Part shown: positions 22,056 to 30,667 of the stretch, piece by piece
Numbering within the stretch: position 1 is the stretch's first letter
Layout: each line of letters opens with the position of its first letter
Position numbers and translations under genes: made by a program
Assembly (NCBI GenBank): GCA_031549605.1
Contig: JAVBPM010000088.1
Span: 1 to 32,536, forward strand
Reading direction: 5' to 3'
DNA from: WRAI01 sp031549605
GTDB lineage: Bacteria > Bacillota > Clostridia > Oscillospirales > UBA929
Length of the DNA stretch: 32,536 nucleotides
The notes under the pieces: model-generated
The model's database searches: none
What the model saw: the letters and a program-made list of their open reading frames with translations, nothing else
Told to the model about the DNA's origin: nothing

Positions 22056-22072
22056 CCATGCGTGTCGCATGG
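22056..22072 (+). promoter_or_regulatory. Palindrome at the lon transcript start
   Basis: Perfect inverted repeat CCATGCG-TGT-CGCATGG located at or just after the predicted transcript start and before the ribosome binding site. It could be a repressor operator or a 5' hairpin. It resembles neither CIRCE nor a CtsR box. Confidence 0.55.
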
Positions 22073-22102
22073 AGATTGATTTTAGTGACGAGGTATAGAT
22101 AC

Positions 22103-24436
22103 ATGGAGCTGCCCCCGATGATTCCGCTGTTGCCGCTGCGCGGCATGACAGTGTTTCCGCATATGGTTGTTCACTTTGACGTCGGACGCGAAAAGTCGGT
22201 CAAGGCGCTGGAGGCTGTCATGAAGGGCGATCGGCGCATTTTGCTGGCGGCGCAGCGCGACCTGCGTGACGACGAGCCGGGCATCGACCAGATTTACAGC
22301 GTGGGCACGGTGGCGGTCATCCGTCAGGTGCTTAAAATATCCGGCGACAGCATTCGCGTGATGGCCGAGGGTCAGGAGCGCGTGCGCATTACAGGGCAGG
22401 TCAGCGACTCGCCCTTTTTGCTGGCTACCATTGAGCCCTTTATCCCCACCAAGCGGCGGCTGTCGGCTGTGCGCGGCGAGGCGCTGGTGCGCAGCGCGGT
22501 TGAGCTGTTTAACGACTATGCGTCGATTGCGCCCAAGATGAGCGACGAGGTGTTGTTTAACGTCAACAGCGAGAAGTCGCCCGAGGCGCTGGCCGATACG
22601 ATGGCACAAAACTTGGCCGTCAGCTTTGAGCAGCAGCAGGAGATTTTGGAGGCCGGTAACGCCTATTCGCGGCTGGAACTGCTGATTGGGCTGATTACGC
22701 ACGAGATAGACGTGTTGAATATTGAACGCGAGATTCAGGGCAAGCTGCGTGGTCAGCTGTCCAAAAACCAGCGCGATTACTACCTGCGCGAGCAGCTGAA
22801 AACCATTCAAGAGGAGCTGAACGAAGGCGACGAGACGGGTGGGTCGGTCGACGACAACGACATTGACTACTACCGGCAGGCCATTGTCAAGCTGGAGTTT
22901 GCGCAGGACATTGAAGAAAAGCTGATGAAAGAGACGCATCGGCTGGCGCAGATGCACTTCAGCTCGCCGGAGGCGGCGGTCATTCGCACCTACCTCGACA
23001 CGGTGCTGGAGCTGCCGTGGCGTGAGCGCACCGACGACCGGCTGAGCATCAAGGCGGCCGAGCGCGTGCTCAACACCGACCATTATGGTTTAGACAAGGT
23101 CAAGGAGCGCATCCTTGAATTTTTGGCCGTTAAGCAGCTGGCACCCGAGCTGAAAGGGCAAATTCTCTGTTTGGTCGGGCCGCCGGGCGTGGGCAAAACC
23201 TCGGTGGGCGGCAGCATTGCGCGCGCGCTCAACCGAAAGCTGTCGCGCATTTCACTGGGCGGCGTGCGTGACGAGGCCGACATTCGCGGCCATCGCAAGA
23301 CCTATATCGGCGCGATGCCGGGTCGTGTGATTCAGGGCGTGAAGCAGGCGGGCAGCGGCAACTGCATTTTGCTGCTGGACGAAATTGACAAGCTGGGCGC
23401 CGACTATCGCGGTGACCCGTCGGCGGCGCTGCTGGAGGTGCTGGACCCCGAGCAAAACCACGCCTTCCGCGACCATTATCTGGAAATTCCCTTTGATTTG
23501 TCTGATGTGCTGTTTATTGCCACGGCCAACCGCGCTGACACCATTCCGCGCGCGCTGCTTGACCGCATGGAGGTCATTGAGCTGACCAGCTACACCGACG
23601 AGGAGAAGCTGCACATTGCCAAGCGGCACTTGCTGGGCAAGCAGATGGGTCGTCACGGGCTGGACAAGACGCAGTTTAAGGTCAACGACGGCTTGCTGCG
23701 CGAGCTGATTGCCGGCTACACCAAGGAGTCGGGTGTGCGGCAGCTGGAGCGCCAGCTGGCCACGCTGTGCCGCAAGGCGGCCAAGCGCATTGCCGACGGC
23801 GATGTGACAGCGGTCAAGCTGACGGCGGCCGATTTGCCGACGCTGCTGGGGCCGCGCAAGTACAAGCCGGAGCGACTGCCGGGCAAAAACGAGGTTGGCG
23901 TGGTCAATGGGCTGGCGTGGACGAGTGTCGGCGGCGAGCTGCTGGAGGTCGAGGCCGGTGTGGTCGACGGCAGCGGCAAGGTCGAGCTGACCGGCAATTT
24001 GGGTGCCGTGATGAAGGAATCGGCCCGCGCGGCGCTGACCTATATTCGCAGTCGCGCCGACAGCCTGAGCATTGCGCCTGATTTTTACACCAAAAAGGAC
24101 ATTCACGTCCATTTTCCCGAGGGCGCTGTGCCCAAGGACGGGCCGTCGGCCGGTATTACGGCGGCGGTGGCGATGATTAGCGCGTTGACGGGCCGCGCAG
24201 TGCGGCGCGACTTGGCCATGACGGGCGAGATTTCGCTGCGTGGCCGCGTGCTGCCGATTGGCGGCTTGAAGGAAAAGACGATGGCGGCGTACCGCGCCGG
24301 TGTGCGCACGGTGATTAGTCCCGCCGACAACGAGAGCGATTTGGCCGAGATTGATCCGACGGTGCGGGCGGCGTTGCAGTTTGTCACCGCCGACCACATG
24401 GACGATGTGCTGCGCGTGGCGCTGGCGGGGGCATAG
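22103..24436 (+). CDS. lon: ATP-dependent protease Lon
   Basis: Cytosolic AAA+ serine protease that degrades misfolded and regulatory proteins. The 777-aa product has the LonN substrate domain (PLLPLRGMTVFPHMVVHFDVGREKSV onward), a central coiled region (QLSKNQRDYYLREQLKTIQEEL), Walker A GPPGVGKTS, Walker B CILLLDEIDKLG, and the protease domain with catalytic Ser in KDGPSAG (S682) and Lys in GGLKEK (K725, placed by the 43-residue spacing known from E. coli). ATG 22103 is chosen because GAGGT (22090-22094) is 8 nt upstream; the in-frame ATG at 22058 lies in the palindrome at the transcript start. engB follows after 1 nt, an arrangement also known in Bacillus. Confidence 0.96.
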   Translation: MELPPMIPLLPLRGMTVFPHMVVHFDVGREKSVKALEAVMKGDRRILLAAQRDLRDDEPGIDQIYSVGTVAVIRQVLKISGDSIRVMAEGQERVRITGQVSDSPFLLATIEPFIPTKRRLSAVRGEALVRSAVELFNDYASIAPKMSDEVLFNVNSEKSPEALADTMAQNLAVSFEQQQEILEAGNAYSRLELLIGLITHEIDVLNIEREIQGKLRGQLSKNQRDYYLREQLKTIQEELNEGDETGGSVDDNDIDYYRQAIVKLEFAQDIEEKLMKETHRLAQMHFSSPEAAVIRTYLDTVLELPWRERTDDRLSIKAAERVLNTDHYGLDKVKERILEFLAVKQLAPELKGQILCLVGPPGVGKTSVGGSIARALNRKLSRISLGGVRDEADIRGHRKTYIGAMPGRVIQGVKQAGSGNCILLLDEIDKLGADYRGDPSAALLEVLDPEQNHAFRDHYLEIPFDLSDVLFIATANRADTIPRALLDRMEVIELTSYTDEEKLHIAKRHLLGKQMGRHGLDKTQFKVNDGLLRELIAGYTKESGVRQLERQLATLCRKAAKRIADGDVTAVKLTAADLPTLLGPRKYKPERLPGKNEVGVVNGLAWTSVGGELLEVEAGVVDGSGKVELTGNLGAVMKESARAALTYIRSRADSLSIAPDFYTKKDIHVHFPEGAVPKDGPSAGITAAVAMISALTGRAVRRDLAMTGEISLRGRVLPIGGLKEKTMAAYRAGVRTVISPADNESDLAEIDPTVRAALQFVTADHMDDVLRVALAGA

Positions 24437-24437
24437 T

Positions 24438-25034
24438 ATGGAGTTTCGTCAACTGGAGTTTATCAAGAGTGCCGTCAATGTCAGCGGCGCACCGGCCGAC
24501 CAGCTGCCATGGCTGGGACTGGCAGGGCGCAGCAATGTCGGCAAGTCGTCGTTGCTCAACGCGTTGGCAGGGCGCAAAAAACTGGCGCGCGTCGCGGCCA
24601 ACCCGGGCAAGACACGGATGCTGAACTTTTACCTGTTGCCCGGTGTCGCCTATCTGGTAGACCTGCCGGGGTATGGCTTTGCCGCCGTGTCCAAGGAGGA
24701 AAAGGCGCGCTGGGGCGCGATGATGGAGGCTTTTTTTGCCAACGCCGTGCTGCTCAAGGCGGCGCTATTGATTGTAGACGCCCGGCATGAGCCGTCACGC
24801 GACGATTGCCAGATGCGCGACTATTTGCTGGCCACCGGCAAGCCCTTTGCCGTGGTGGGCAACAAGATTGACAAGCTCAAGCCGTCGCAGCTGCCTGCGG
24901 CGCGGCAGGTGATAGAAGGCTTTGCCGATGAGCAGCCCTGCTGCTTCTTTTCGGCCGAAAAGGGCACGGGACGCGATGAGTTGACGGCGCAAATCGGCCG
25001 ATTGCTGGGACTGGGAGAAGACAACCATGATTGA
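24438..25034 (+). CDS. engB: Ribosome biogenesis GTPase EngB (YsxC/YihA)
   Basis: Essential GTPase needed for 50S subunit assembly. The 198-aa product has G1 GRSNVGKSSLLNAL, G2 NPGKTRMLNFY, G3 DLPGYGFA and G4 NKIDKLK, with the SAEKGTG G5 region, all normal for the family. Start ATG is directly after the lon stop. Its end overlaps the lysA start by 8 nt, so the lon-engB-lysA genes are a coupled unit. Confidence 0.95.
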   Translation: MEFRQLEFIKSAVNVSGAPADQLPWLGLAGRSNVGKSSLLNALAGRKKLARVAANPGKTRMLNFYLLPGVAYLVDLPGYGFAAVSKEEKARWGAMMEAFFANAVLLKAALLIVDARHEPSRDDCQMRDYLLATGKPFAVVGNKIDKLKPSQLPAARQVIEGFADEQPCCFFSAEKGTGRDELTAQIGRLLGLGEDNHD

Positions 25035-26334
25035 ACAACAGATTATGCCGGCGCTGGGTGTCAATGACGCCGGTCATTTGACGCTGGGCGGCTGCGATAC
25101 CGTGGCGCTGGCCGAGCAGTTTGGCACGCCCTGCTACGTGATGGACGAGGCGACCATTGTCGCCAACTGCCGCGCCTTTCAAACGGCGCTGACGGCGACA
25201 TATGGCGACAACTACACCGTGGCGTATGCCAGCAAGGCGCTGTCGTGCAAGGAGATTTACCGCATTATGGCGCGCGAGGGCATGGGCATTGATGTCGTGT
25301 CGGGCTCGGAGCTGTATACGGCGCTGAGTGCCGGTTTTCCCGCTGACCGCGTGTATTTCCACGGCAATAACAAGACCGACGAGGAGCTGGCGCAGGGCTT
25401 GGACGCCGGCATCCGCCGCTTTGTCATTGACAACATTCCCGAGCTGCTGCGCCTTGAGGCGCTGTGCCAGCAGCGCGGTCAGCGCATTGAGGCGGCGGTT
25501 CGCATTAAGCCGGGCATTGACGCGCACACGCACGAGTTTGTGCAGACGGGTCAGATTGACTCTAAGTTTGGCGTGGCGCTGGACAACGACGAGGCGCTGC
25601 AATTTTTCCGCCGCGCGTCGGCGCTCGAATGCGTTGCCGTGGTGGGACTGCACTGCCACATTGGATCGCAGATTTTCGACCCAGAGCCGTTTGCCGTGGC
25701 TGTCGAGAAGCTGATGGGATTTTGCCGTCAGCTTAACGACGAGCTGGGCACGGCGATTACCGAGTTGAACGTCGGCGGCGGGTACGGCATTCGCTACATT
25801 GACAGCCACGACCCGCGCGGGTTGGACGAGGTGGCCGCTGCCACGGCTGACGCGGTGAAGCGTTATGCGGCGCAGCTGGGGCTGCCGCTGCCGCATTTGG
25901 TGTTTGAGCCGGGCCGCTCGATAGTCGGCAACGCCGGGTTGACGCTGTACAGGGTCGGGTCGGTCAAGACCATTCCCGATGTGCGCACCTATGTGGCCGT
26001 TGACGGCGGTATGGCCGACAATCCGCGCTTTGCGCTGTATGAGGCCGTCTACCACGCCATGCTGCCGCAGCGACCGACCGCTGCTGCCAGCCAGACGGTG
26101 ACCATTGCCGGACGTTGCTGCGAGAGTGGCGATTTGGTTGCGCGCGACATCAAGCTGCCGCCGGTCGAGGCGGGCGAGCCGCTGGCGGTGCTGGCGACGG
26201 GCGCTTACAACTACTCGATGGCCAGCCACTACAACCGGCTGCCCAAGCCGCCGATTGTGCTGGTGTCGGGCGGCGTGCCGCGTGTTATAGTGCGGCGTGA
26301 GAGCTATCAGGACGTCTGTGTTTGTGATGTGTAG
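25027..26334 (+). CDS. lysA: Diaminopimelate decarboxylase
   Basis: Last step of lysine synthesis: meso-DAP to L-lysine and CO2, PLP-dependent. The 435-aa product shows PLP lysine K70 in AYASKALSC, the HGNNKTDEEL motif, GLHCHIGSQI, the phosphate-binding NVGGGYGIRY, EPGRSIVGNAG, and the C-terminal CCESGD and GAYNYSMASHYN motifs, all characteristic of LysA. The ATG overlaps the end of engB. No lysine riboswitch is possible at this junction, and none was seen upstream of lon. The next gene starts 11 nt after the stop. Confidence 0.96.
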   Translation: MIEQQIMPALGVNDAGHLTLGGCDTVALAEQFGTPCYVMDEATIVANCRAFQTALTATYGDNYTVAYASKALSCKEIYRIMAREGMGIDVVSGSELYTALSAGFPADRVYFHGNNKTDEELAQGLDAGIRRFVIDNIPELLRLEALCQQRGQRIEAAVRIKPGIDAHTHEFVQTGQIDSKFGVALDNDEALQFFRRASALECVAVVGLHCHIGSQIFDPEPFAVAVEKLMGFCRQLNDELGTAITELNVGGGYGIRYIDSHDPRGLDEVAAATADAVKRYAAQLGLPLPHLVFEPGRSIVGNAGLTLYRVGSVKTIPDVRTYVAVDGGMADNPRFALYEAVYHAMLPQRPTAAASQTVTIAGRCCESGDLVARDIKLPPVEAGEPLAVLATGAYNYSMASHYNRLPKPPIVLVSGGVPRVIVRRESYQDVCVCDV

Positions 26335-26345
26335 AGGAGTGCGGC

Positions 26346-27053
26346 ATGGGATTTATTAGGAGCTTCTTTTCCGATCCGGTTAATTTGCTGATGATACCGG
26401 CTGTGGTCATTGCGCTGGTGGTGCATGAGCTGTCGCACGCGTATGTTGCCTACCGGTTGGGCGATGTGACCCAGCAGCAGCGTGGGCGGCTGACGCTCAA
26501 TCCGCTCAAACATCTTGACCCCATCGGGTCGCTGGCGCTATTGTTCTTTGGTTTTGGCTGGGCCAAGCCGGTGATGATTGACATGCGCTACTTCAAAAAT
26601 CCCAAGCGCGGCATGGCGCTGTCGTCGCTGGCCGGGCCGGTGTCCAACTTTTTGCTGGCCTTTGTCTTTATGCTGTCCATGGCCATTACCGTTGTGGTGG
26701 CGGGTGACGACACGGTGCAGTCGTTTGGTGGTTCCATTTATTACAACAGAGAGTATTTTGCCGCCTATGTCGCCTTGTTTTTCTTCTTCTGCGCCTCGAT
26801 CAATATCGGGTTGGGTGTGTTTAACTTGATTCCCATTCCGCCGCTGGACGGCTCGAAGGTGGCGCTGTCGTTTTTGCCCGACCGGCTGTACTACACGGCG
26901 TTGCGGTATGAGAGCTACGGCATGATTGTGCTGATTGCGCTGCTGTACACCGGCGTGCTGGATGGCTTGCTGGGGGCGCTGAAGGGCGGTATTTTTGACA
27001 TGGTGTACTGGCTGGCTGACCACATCGTGTCGCCGATTGCGGGGCTGTTTTAA
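26346..27053 (+). CDS. Site-2 protease family (M50) membrane metalloprotease
   Basis: Intramembrane zinc protease-like protein of 235 aa. HELSH (H27-E28-x2-H31) is the zinc motif in the first membrane helix and NLIPIPPLDGSKV near residue 163 supplies the third ligand Asp. Further helices lie around residues 92-117, 138-160 and 195-215. This is the short YwhC/Rv-like type without PDZ domain. Substrate unknown. The stop overlaps scpA (TAATG), a common arrangement in Clostridia, where the gene precedes scpAB. Confidence 0.92.
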   Translation: MGFIRSFFSDPVNLLMIPAVVIALVVHELSHAYVAYRLGDVTQQQRGRLTLNPLKHLDPIGSLALLFFGFGWAKPVMIDMRYFKNPKRGMALSSLAGPVSNFLLAFVFMLSMAITVVVAGDDTVQSFGGSIYYNREYFAAYVALFFFFCASINIGLGVFNLIPIPPLDGSKVALSFLPDRLYYTALRYESYGMIVLIALLYTGVLDGLLGALKGGIFDMVYWLADHIVSPIAGLF

Positions 27054-27796
27054 TGGCGGAGCTGACCTTTTATTTTGAAAAGCTAATTCAAAATCAGGAC
27101 GATTACGACGATTTTGACGGCCCGCTCGACATGATGCTGTTGCTGCTCAGCCGCGACAAGATTGAAATTCAGGATATTTCGCTGTCGCATTTGGTGGATC
27201 AGTACTTGGCCGAGCTGTCGCGCCGCGAGTCGATGGACATGGAGATGGCCACCGAGTTTACCGTCATGGCGTCGCATCTGGTCTACCTCAAGACGCGTAT
27301 GCTGCTGACGGTGGGCGACCAGCGCGACGAGGAGGTTGACACGTTGCTGCTGGCGCTGCAAAAGCGGCAGCGCGAGGATCAGTACAACGCCGTTAAATGG
27401 GCGGCCGACTGGCTGACCGAGCACGCCGTCGGCTTTGACTTTTTGGCCAAGCCACCGTCACCGCCCGAGGGCAAGGACTACAAGCACCAGCACGAGATTG
27501 CACAGCTGCTGGACGCCTATCGCGAGGTGATGGCGCGTGTTGAACTGGAGCAAACGCCCATTATGACCGCCTTTGAGGGCATTGTCGGCCATGAGCATTT
27601 TCCGGTGGAAAACAGCATGGAGCAGGTGCTGATACGACTGCGGCACAAGGGTCGTATGTCTTTTGTTGATTTGTTGCGCGAGTGTCCGACGCGCAGCCAG
27701 CGCATTGCCGTGTTTCTGGCGGTGCTGGAGCTGTGCAAAGACTGTAAGGTAAAACCGCTTGACGACCAAAATGGCCTGTGGCTGGAGGCGTCGTAG
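27053..27796 (+). CDS. scpA: Segregation and condensation protein A
   Basis: Kleisin subunit of the SMC-ScpA-ScpB complex that compacts and separates chromosomes. 247 aa; FDGPLDMMLLLLSRDKIEIQDISLSHLVDQYL near residues 22-53 is the typical N-terminal kleisin signature, AEFTVMASHLVYLKTRMLL follows as TEFTVMASHLVYLKTRMLL, and a C-terminal winged helix (GRMSFVDLLRECPTRSQRIAVFLAVLELCK) binds SMC. The ATG overlaps the M50 stop; scpB follows after 18 nt. Confidence 0.95.
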   Translation: MAELTFYFEKLIQNQDDYDDFDGPLDMMLLLLSRDKIEIQDISLSHLVDQYLAELSRRESMDMEMATEFTVMASHLVYLKTRMLLTVGDQRDEEVDTLLLALQKRQREDQYNAVKWAADWLTEHAVGFDFLAKPPSPPEGKDYKHQHEIAQLLDAYREVMARVELEQTPIMTAFEGIVGHEHFPVENSMEQVLIRLRHKGRMSFVDLLRECPTRSQRIAVFLAVLELCKDCKVKPLDDQNGLWLEAS

Positions 27797-27814
27797 CGAT
27801 GGGAGGTGTGCTGA

Positions 27815-28345
27815 ATGGAGCTGGAACGGACGCTTGAGGCGATTTTGTTTGCCGCCGGTGACCCGGTTAAGCTGGTCAAGCTGGCGGCGGTGACGGGTCA
27901 CGACGAGTACAGCTGCTCGGCGGCTTGCGACCGGCTGGCCGACCGCTATGCCGATGAAAACCGCGGGATGCGCGTGTTGAGAGTCGGCGCTGCCTACCAG
28001 ATGGTCAGTGCGCCCGAGCACGCCGCGCTGATTCGCTTGGCGCTGGAGGAGCGCAAGCCACCGCCGCTGTCCAAGCCGGCGCTGGAGGTGCTGGCCATTG
28101 TCGCGTATCATCAGCCGACAACGCGCACCACGATTGAAAACATACGCGGCGTCGACTCGCTCAACTCGATTGGCACGCTGATGGACAAGGGGTTGATTGA
28201 GGAGTGCGGACGGCTGGAGGTGCCGGGTCGGCCCTATCTGTATCGCACGACGGCCAATTTCCTGCGTTGCTTCGGGTTGACGTCGCTTGACCGTTTACCC
28301 TTGCTGCCGGGTGGGGAAGATATGGACGGACAGCTGACGCTGTAA
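27815..28345 (+). CDS. scpB: Segregation and condensation protein B
   Basis: Dimeric winged-helix partner of ScpA in the SMC complex. 176 aa; ERTLEAILFAAGDPV at the N-terminus, LSKPALEVLAIVAYHQPTTRTTIENIRGVDS around residues 88-118 and the GRLEVPGRPYLYRTTANFLRCFGL stretch are family signatures. GGGAGG precedes the ATG. Length is normal. Confidence 0.95.
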   Translation: MELERTLEAILFAAGDPVKLVKLAAVTGHDEYSCSAACDRLADRYADENRGMRVLRVGAAYQMVSAPEHAALIRLALEERKPPPLSKPALEVLAIVAYHQPTTRTTIENIRGVDSLNSIGTLMDKGLIEECGRLEVPGRPYLYRTTANFLRCFGLTSLDRLPLLPGGEDMDGQLTL

Positions 28346-28375
28346 TGGCGCGGAAAGGCAAAAGGGGGTGGTGGC

Positions 28376-29041
28376 GTGACGGTTGTGCTATGGATACTCG
28401 GCGTTTTATTCGCGCTGATTGTACTGCTGTGCATTGCGCGCATGGCTGTGCACGTTGTTTGGCGCCCCGATTGCAAAAAGGTGCGCGTGTCGCTGGGCGT
28501 GCTTCATAAGACCCTTTGGTTTGATCGCTCACCAACGCCACGCCAACAGCGCCGTGCGGCGCGACGGGCGGAAAAAGAGCGGCGACGCACGGAAAAGGAA
28601 AAGAAAAAGCCGCGCAAGGACAAGCCTGAGAAGAAGGTCAAGAAGGAGAAGTCCAAGCGCAAGCTGACGCTGGAGCAAATTCTGCTGCTGGTCAAGGCGG
28701 CGCTGCAGGCGGCCGGTCGGTTGATTAAGGCCATCCATGTGCCCATTCTCAGTCTTGATGTCGTTGTCGGTGACAGCGATCCGGCGGATGCGGCGACGAA
28801 ATTCGGGCGGGTCAACGCCATTTGGTACAGCTTGTATCCCTTTGCCTACCGGTGCGGCGTCAAGCCGCGCGCGGTGCGCTTTCATCTCAATTTCGACGCG
28901 CTGAAATGCTCGGCGCAGGGTGAAGTCAAGGTGACGCTGCGCGTGGGCGCGGTGCTCATGATTGGGCTTCGGCTGTTATTAAAATACTTCAAAGTGCGCA
29001 AACTATCCGATAACAAGGGTAATGAGATAAAGGAGAGATAA
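28376..29041 (+). CDS. DUF2953 domain protein
   Basis: 221-aa protein with an N-terminal membrane helix (about residues 3-24, VVLWILGVLFALIVLLCIARM), then a very basic stretch (about 55-100; ARRAEKERRRTEKEKKKPRKD) likely coiled or disordered, and a C-terminal part (FGRVNAIWYSLYPFAYRCG, KYFKVRK) that fits DUF2953. Function not established. The start is GTG 28376 after GGGGGTGG. DUF2953 genes often stand before ytfJ in sporulating Clostridia, as here (2 nt gap), which suggests a sporulation role. Confidence 0.82.
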   Translation: MTVVLWILGVLFALIVLLCIARMAVHVVWRPDCKKVRVSLGVLHKTLWFDRSPTPRQQRRAARRAEKERRRTEKEKKKPRKDKPEKKVKKEKSKRKLTLEQILLLVKAALQAAGRLIKAIHVPILSLDVVVGDSDPADAATKFGRVNAIWYSLYPFAYRCGVKPRAVRFHLNFDALKCSAQGEVKVTLRVGAVLMIGLRLLLKYFKVRKLSDNKGNEIKER

Positions 29042-29043
29042 CT

Positions 29044-29472
29044 ATGGAAAAACATACCATTGTTGAGTTGATGAGCTCGACGCTGACCAAAATCCGCGAG
29101 ATGATTGACGTCGACACGGTGGTTGGCAAGGCCATCAGCACGCCCGACGGCACAACCATTGTGCCGGTGTCGCAGGTGTCGTTTGGCTTTGGCGCCGGTG
29201 GCAGCGATTTGCCTTACGGCGGCAAGGCTGCCGGCGATCCGGCCGCCTTTGGCGGCGGCAGCGGCGCGGGCGTCAAGATTGTGCCGATGTCCTTTCTCAT
29301 CGTCAACGGTGACGAGGTGCGCATGATTCCCGTTGTGCCCGCCGGTAGCAGCGGCGCGACCAATGTGCTGGAGTCGATTCCGACGGTGGCCGAGAAGGTC
29401 ATCAACATCTTCAAAAAGAAGAAAAAGACGGTCGACGACGTTGAAATCAGCGAGAGCGACATTCTCGACTAG
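29044..29472 (+). CDS. ytfJ: GerW family sporulation protein YtfJ
   Basis: 142-aa protein of the GerW/YtfJ family, known for a role in spore germination in Bacillus. The typical features are VGKAISTPDGTTIVPVSQVSFGFG, a glycine-rich middle (GGKAAGDPAAFGGGSGAGVKI), then MSFLIVNGDEVRMIPV and a basic-acidic tail (FKKKKKTVDDVE). ATG is 2 nt after the DUF2953 stop with AGGAG upstream. Expression is expected in sporulation in addition to the operon promoter, but no sporulation sigma site was identified. Confidence 0.93.
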   Translation: MEKHTIVELMSSTLTKIREMIDVDTVVGKAISTPDGTTIVPVSQVSFGFGAGGSDLPYGGKAAGDPAAFGGGSGAGVKIVPMSFLIVNGDEVRMIPVVPAGSSGATNVLESIPTVAEKVINIFKKKKKTVDDVEISESDILD

Positions 29473-29540
29473 GCGGCAGTACGTCTAAACACACCCTTTG
29501 GGCCATACCTTGGTAGTGAAAACTGCCGGAGGTGCTGTCC

Positions 29541-30647
29541 ATGCGCGTCAAATGTCTGTTGCTCTGCCTGTTTCTGTTAGTGACACTGGCGCCGCCGTGT
29601 GCGGCGGTGTCGACGTCTGCCAAGGCGGCCGTGCTGTTGGATTTGGAAAACGGGCGTTTGCTCTATGGGCAGAACGCCGATACGCGGCTGGCCATGGCCA
29701 GCACGACCAAGATTATGACAGCGCTGGTGGTGGCCGAGCAGTGCGACCTCGACCGCATGGTCAAGGTGGGCGCTGAGACAACGGGCGTCTACGGCTCGTC
29801 GATGTATCTCAAGGCGGGCGAGGAGCTGACCATTGAGCAGCTGCTGTACGGCCTGCTGTTGCAGTCGGGCAACGACGCGGCGTCGACGCTGGCGGTGGCT
29901 GTGGCGGGCAGTGAGCGCGCCTTTGTGTCGCTGATGAACGAAAAGGCGGCGGCGCTGGGGCTGAAAGACACGCACTTTGCCAACCCGCACGGGCTGGACG
30001 CCGAGGGTCACTACACCACGGCGCGCGAGCTGGCGCTGATGGCCGCCGCATTGCTCAAGCACGAGAAGCTGGCCGCCATTGTGGCCAGTAAGACGGCCAA
30101 GGTGGGCGGTCGCACGCTGTCCAACCACAATCGGCTGCTGTCGATGGTGGACGGTGCCGACGGCGTTAAGACCGGTTTTACCGACGACGCCGGACGCTGT
30201 TTGGTGTCGAGCGCGACGCGCGACGGGCAGACGCTGATTGCCGTGACGCTGAACGACGGCGACGATTGGCGCGACCACAAGACGCTGTTGGAGTACGGGT
30301 TTCAGACCTTTAAGAAACGGCAGTTTGCCCGTGTTAATTCGGTCGCCGTGACGCTGCCGGTTGTGGGCGGCGCGTGGCCGGAGGTTGATTTGGTACCCGA
30401 GGCGCCGCTGAGCTATCCGCTGACCGATACCGAGCTGGAGGGTTGCGAAAGCCAGCTGCTGGTGCCTAGATTTGTCTACGCCGATGTGGCGCAAGGGCAG
30501 CGGGCGGGCTGGCTGGTGGTGCTGCGCGACGGCAAGGAGCTGCTGCGCACGGCGTTGCTGTATGACCGCGAGGTCAGACGCCTACCGGCGCCCGAGCCGT
30601 CTACGTGGCAGCGGTTTACCGCCTGGCTGGGAGACTTATTTTCGTAA
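29541..30647 (+). CDS. dacF: D-alanyl-D-alanine carboxypeptidase (S11, DacF-like)
   Basis: Low molecular weight penicillin-binding protein that removes the terminal D-Ala of peptidoglycan stem peptides. 368 aa; signal peptide in about the first 24 residues (VKCLLLCLFLLVTLAPPCAA). Active-site motifs: S54-T-T-K57, S109-G-N, and K210-T-G. A PBP5-like C-terminal domain follows, with an amphipathic end (WQRFTAWLGDLF) for membrane attachment. GGAGG (29528-29532) is 8 nt from ATG 29541, so the longer GTG 29532 start is not used. Placement after ytfJ fits a sporulation-linked DacF, but vegetative DacA function is not excluded. Confidence 0.92.
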   Translation: MRVKCLLLCLFLLVTLAPPCAAVSTSAKAAVLLDLENGRLLYGQNADTRLAMASTTKIMTALVVAEQCDLDRMVKVGAETTGVYGSSMYLKAGEELTIEQLLYGLLLQSGNDAASTLAVAVAGSERAFVSLMNEKAAALGLKDTHFANPHGLDAEGHYTTARELALMAAALLKHEKLAAIVASKTAKVGGRTLSNHNRLLSMVDGADGVKTGFTDDAGRCLVSSATRDGQTLIAVTLNDGDDWRDHKTLLEYGFQTFKKRQFARVNSVAVTLPVVGGAWPEVDLVPEAPLSYPLTDTELEGCESQLLVPRFVYADVAQGQRAGWLVVLRDGKELLRTALLYDREVRRLPAPEPSTWQRFTAWLGDLFS

Positions 30648-30667
30648 ATATAACTGAGGAGAATGGC

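Noticed and set aside
24877..26229. 450-aa open frame opposite lysA
   Set aside because: Antisense shadow; lysA has all active-site motifs. Composition of the shadow is Arg/His/Gln rich without domain signals.
29475..29527. GGCAGT / ACTGCC inverted repeat between ytfJ and dacF
   Set aside because: Only 6-bp arms with a loop of about 40 nt and no T run; likely chance.
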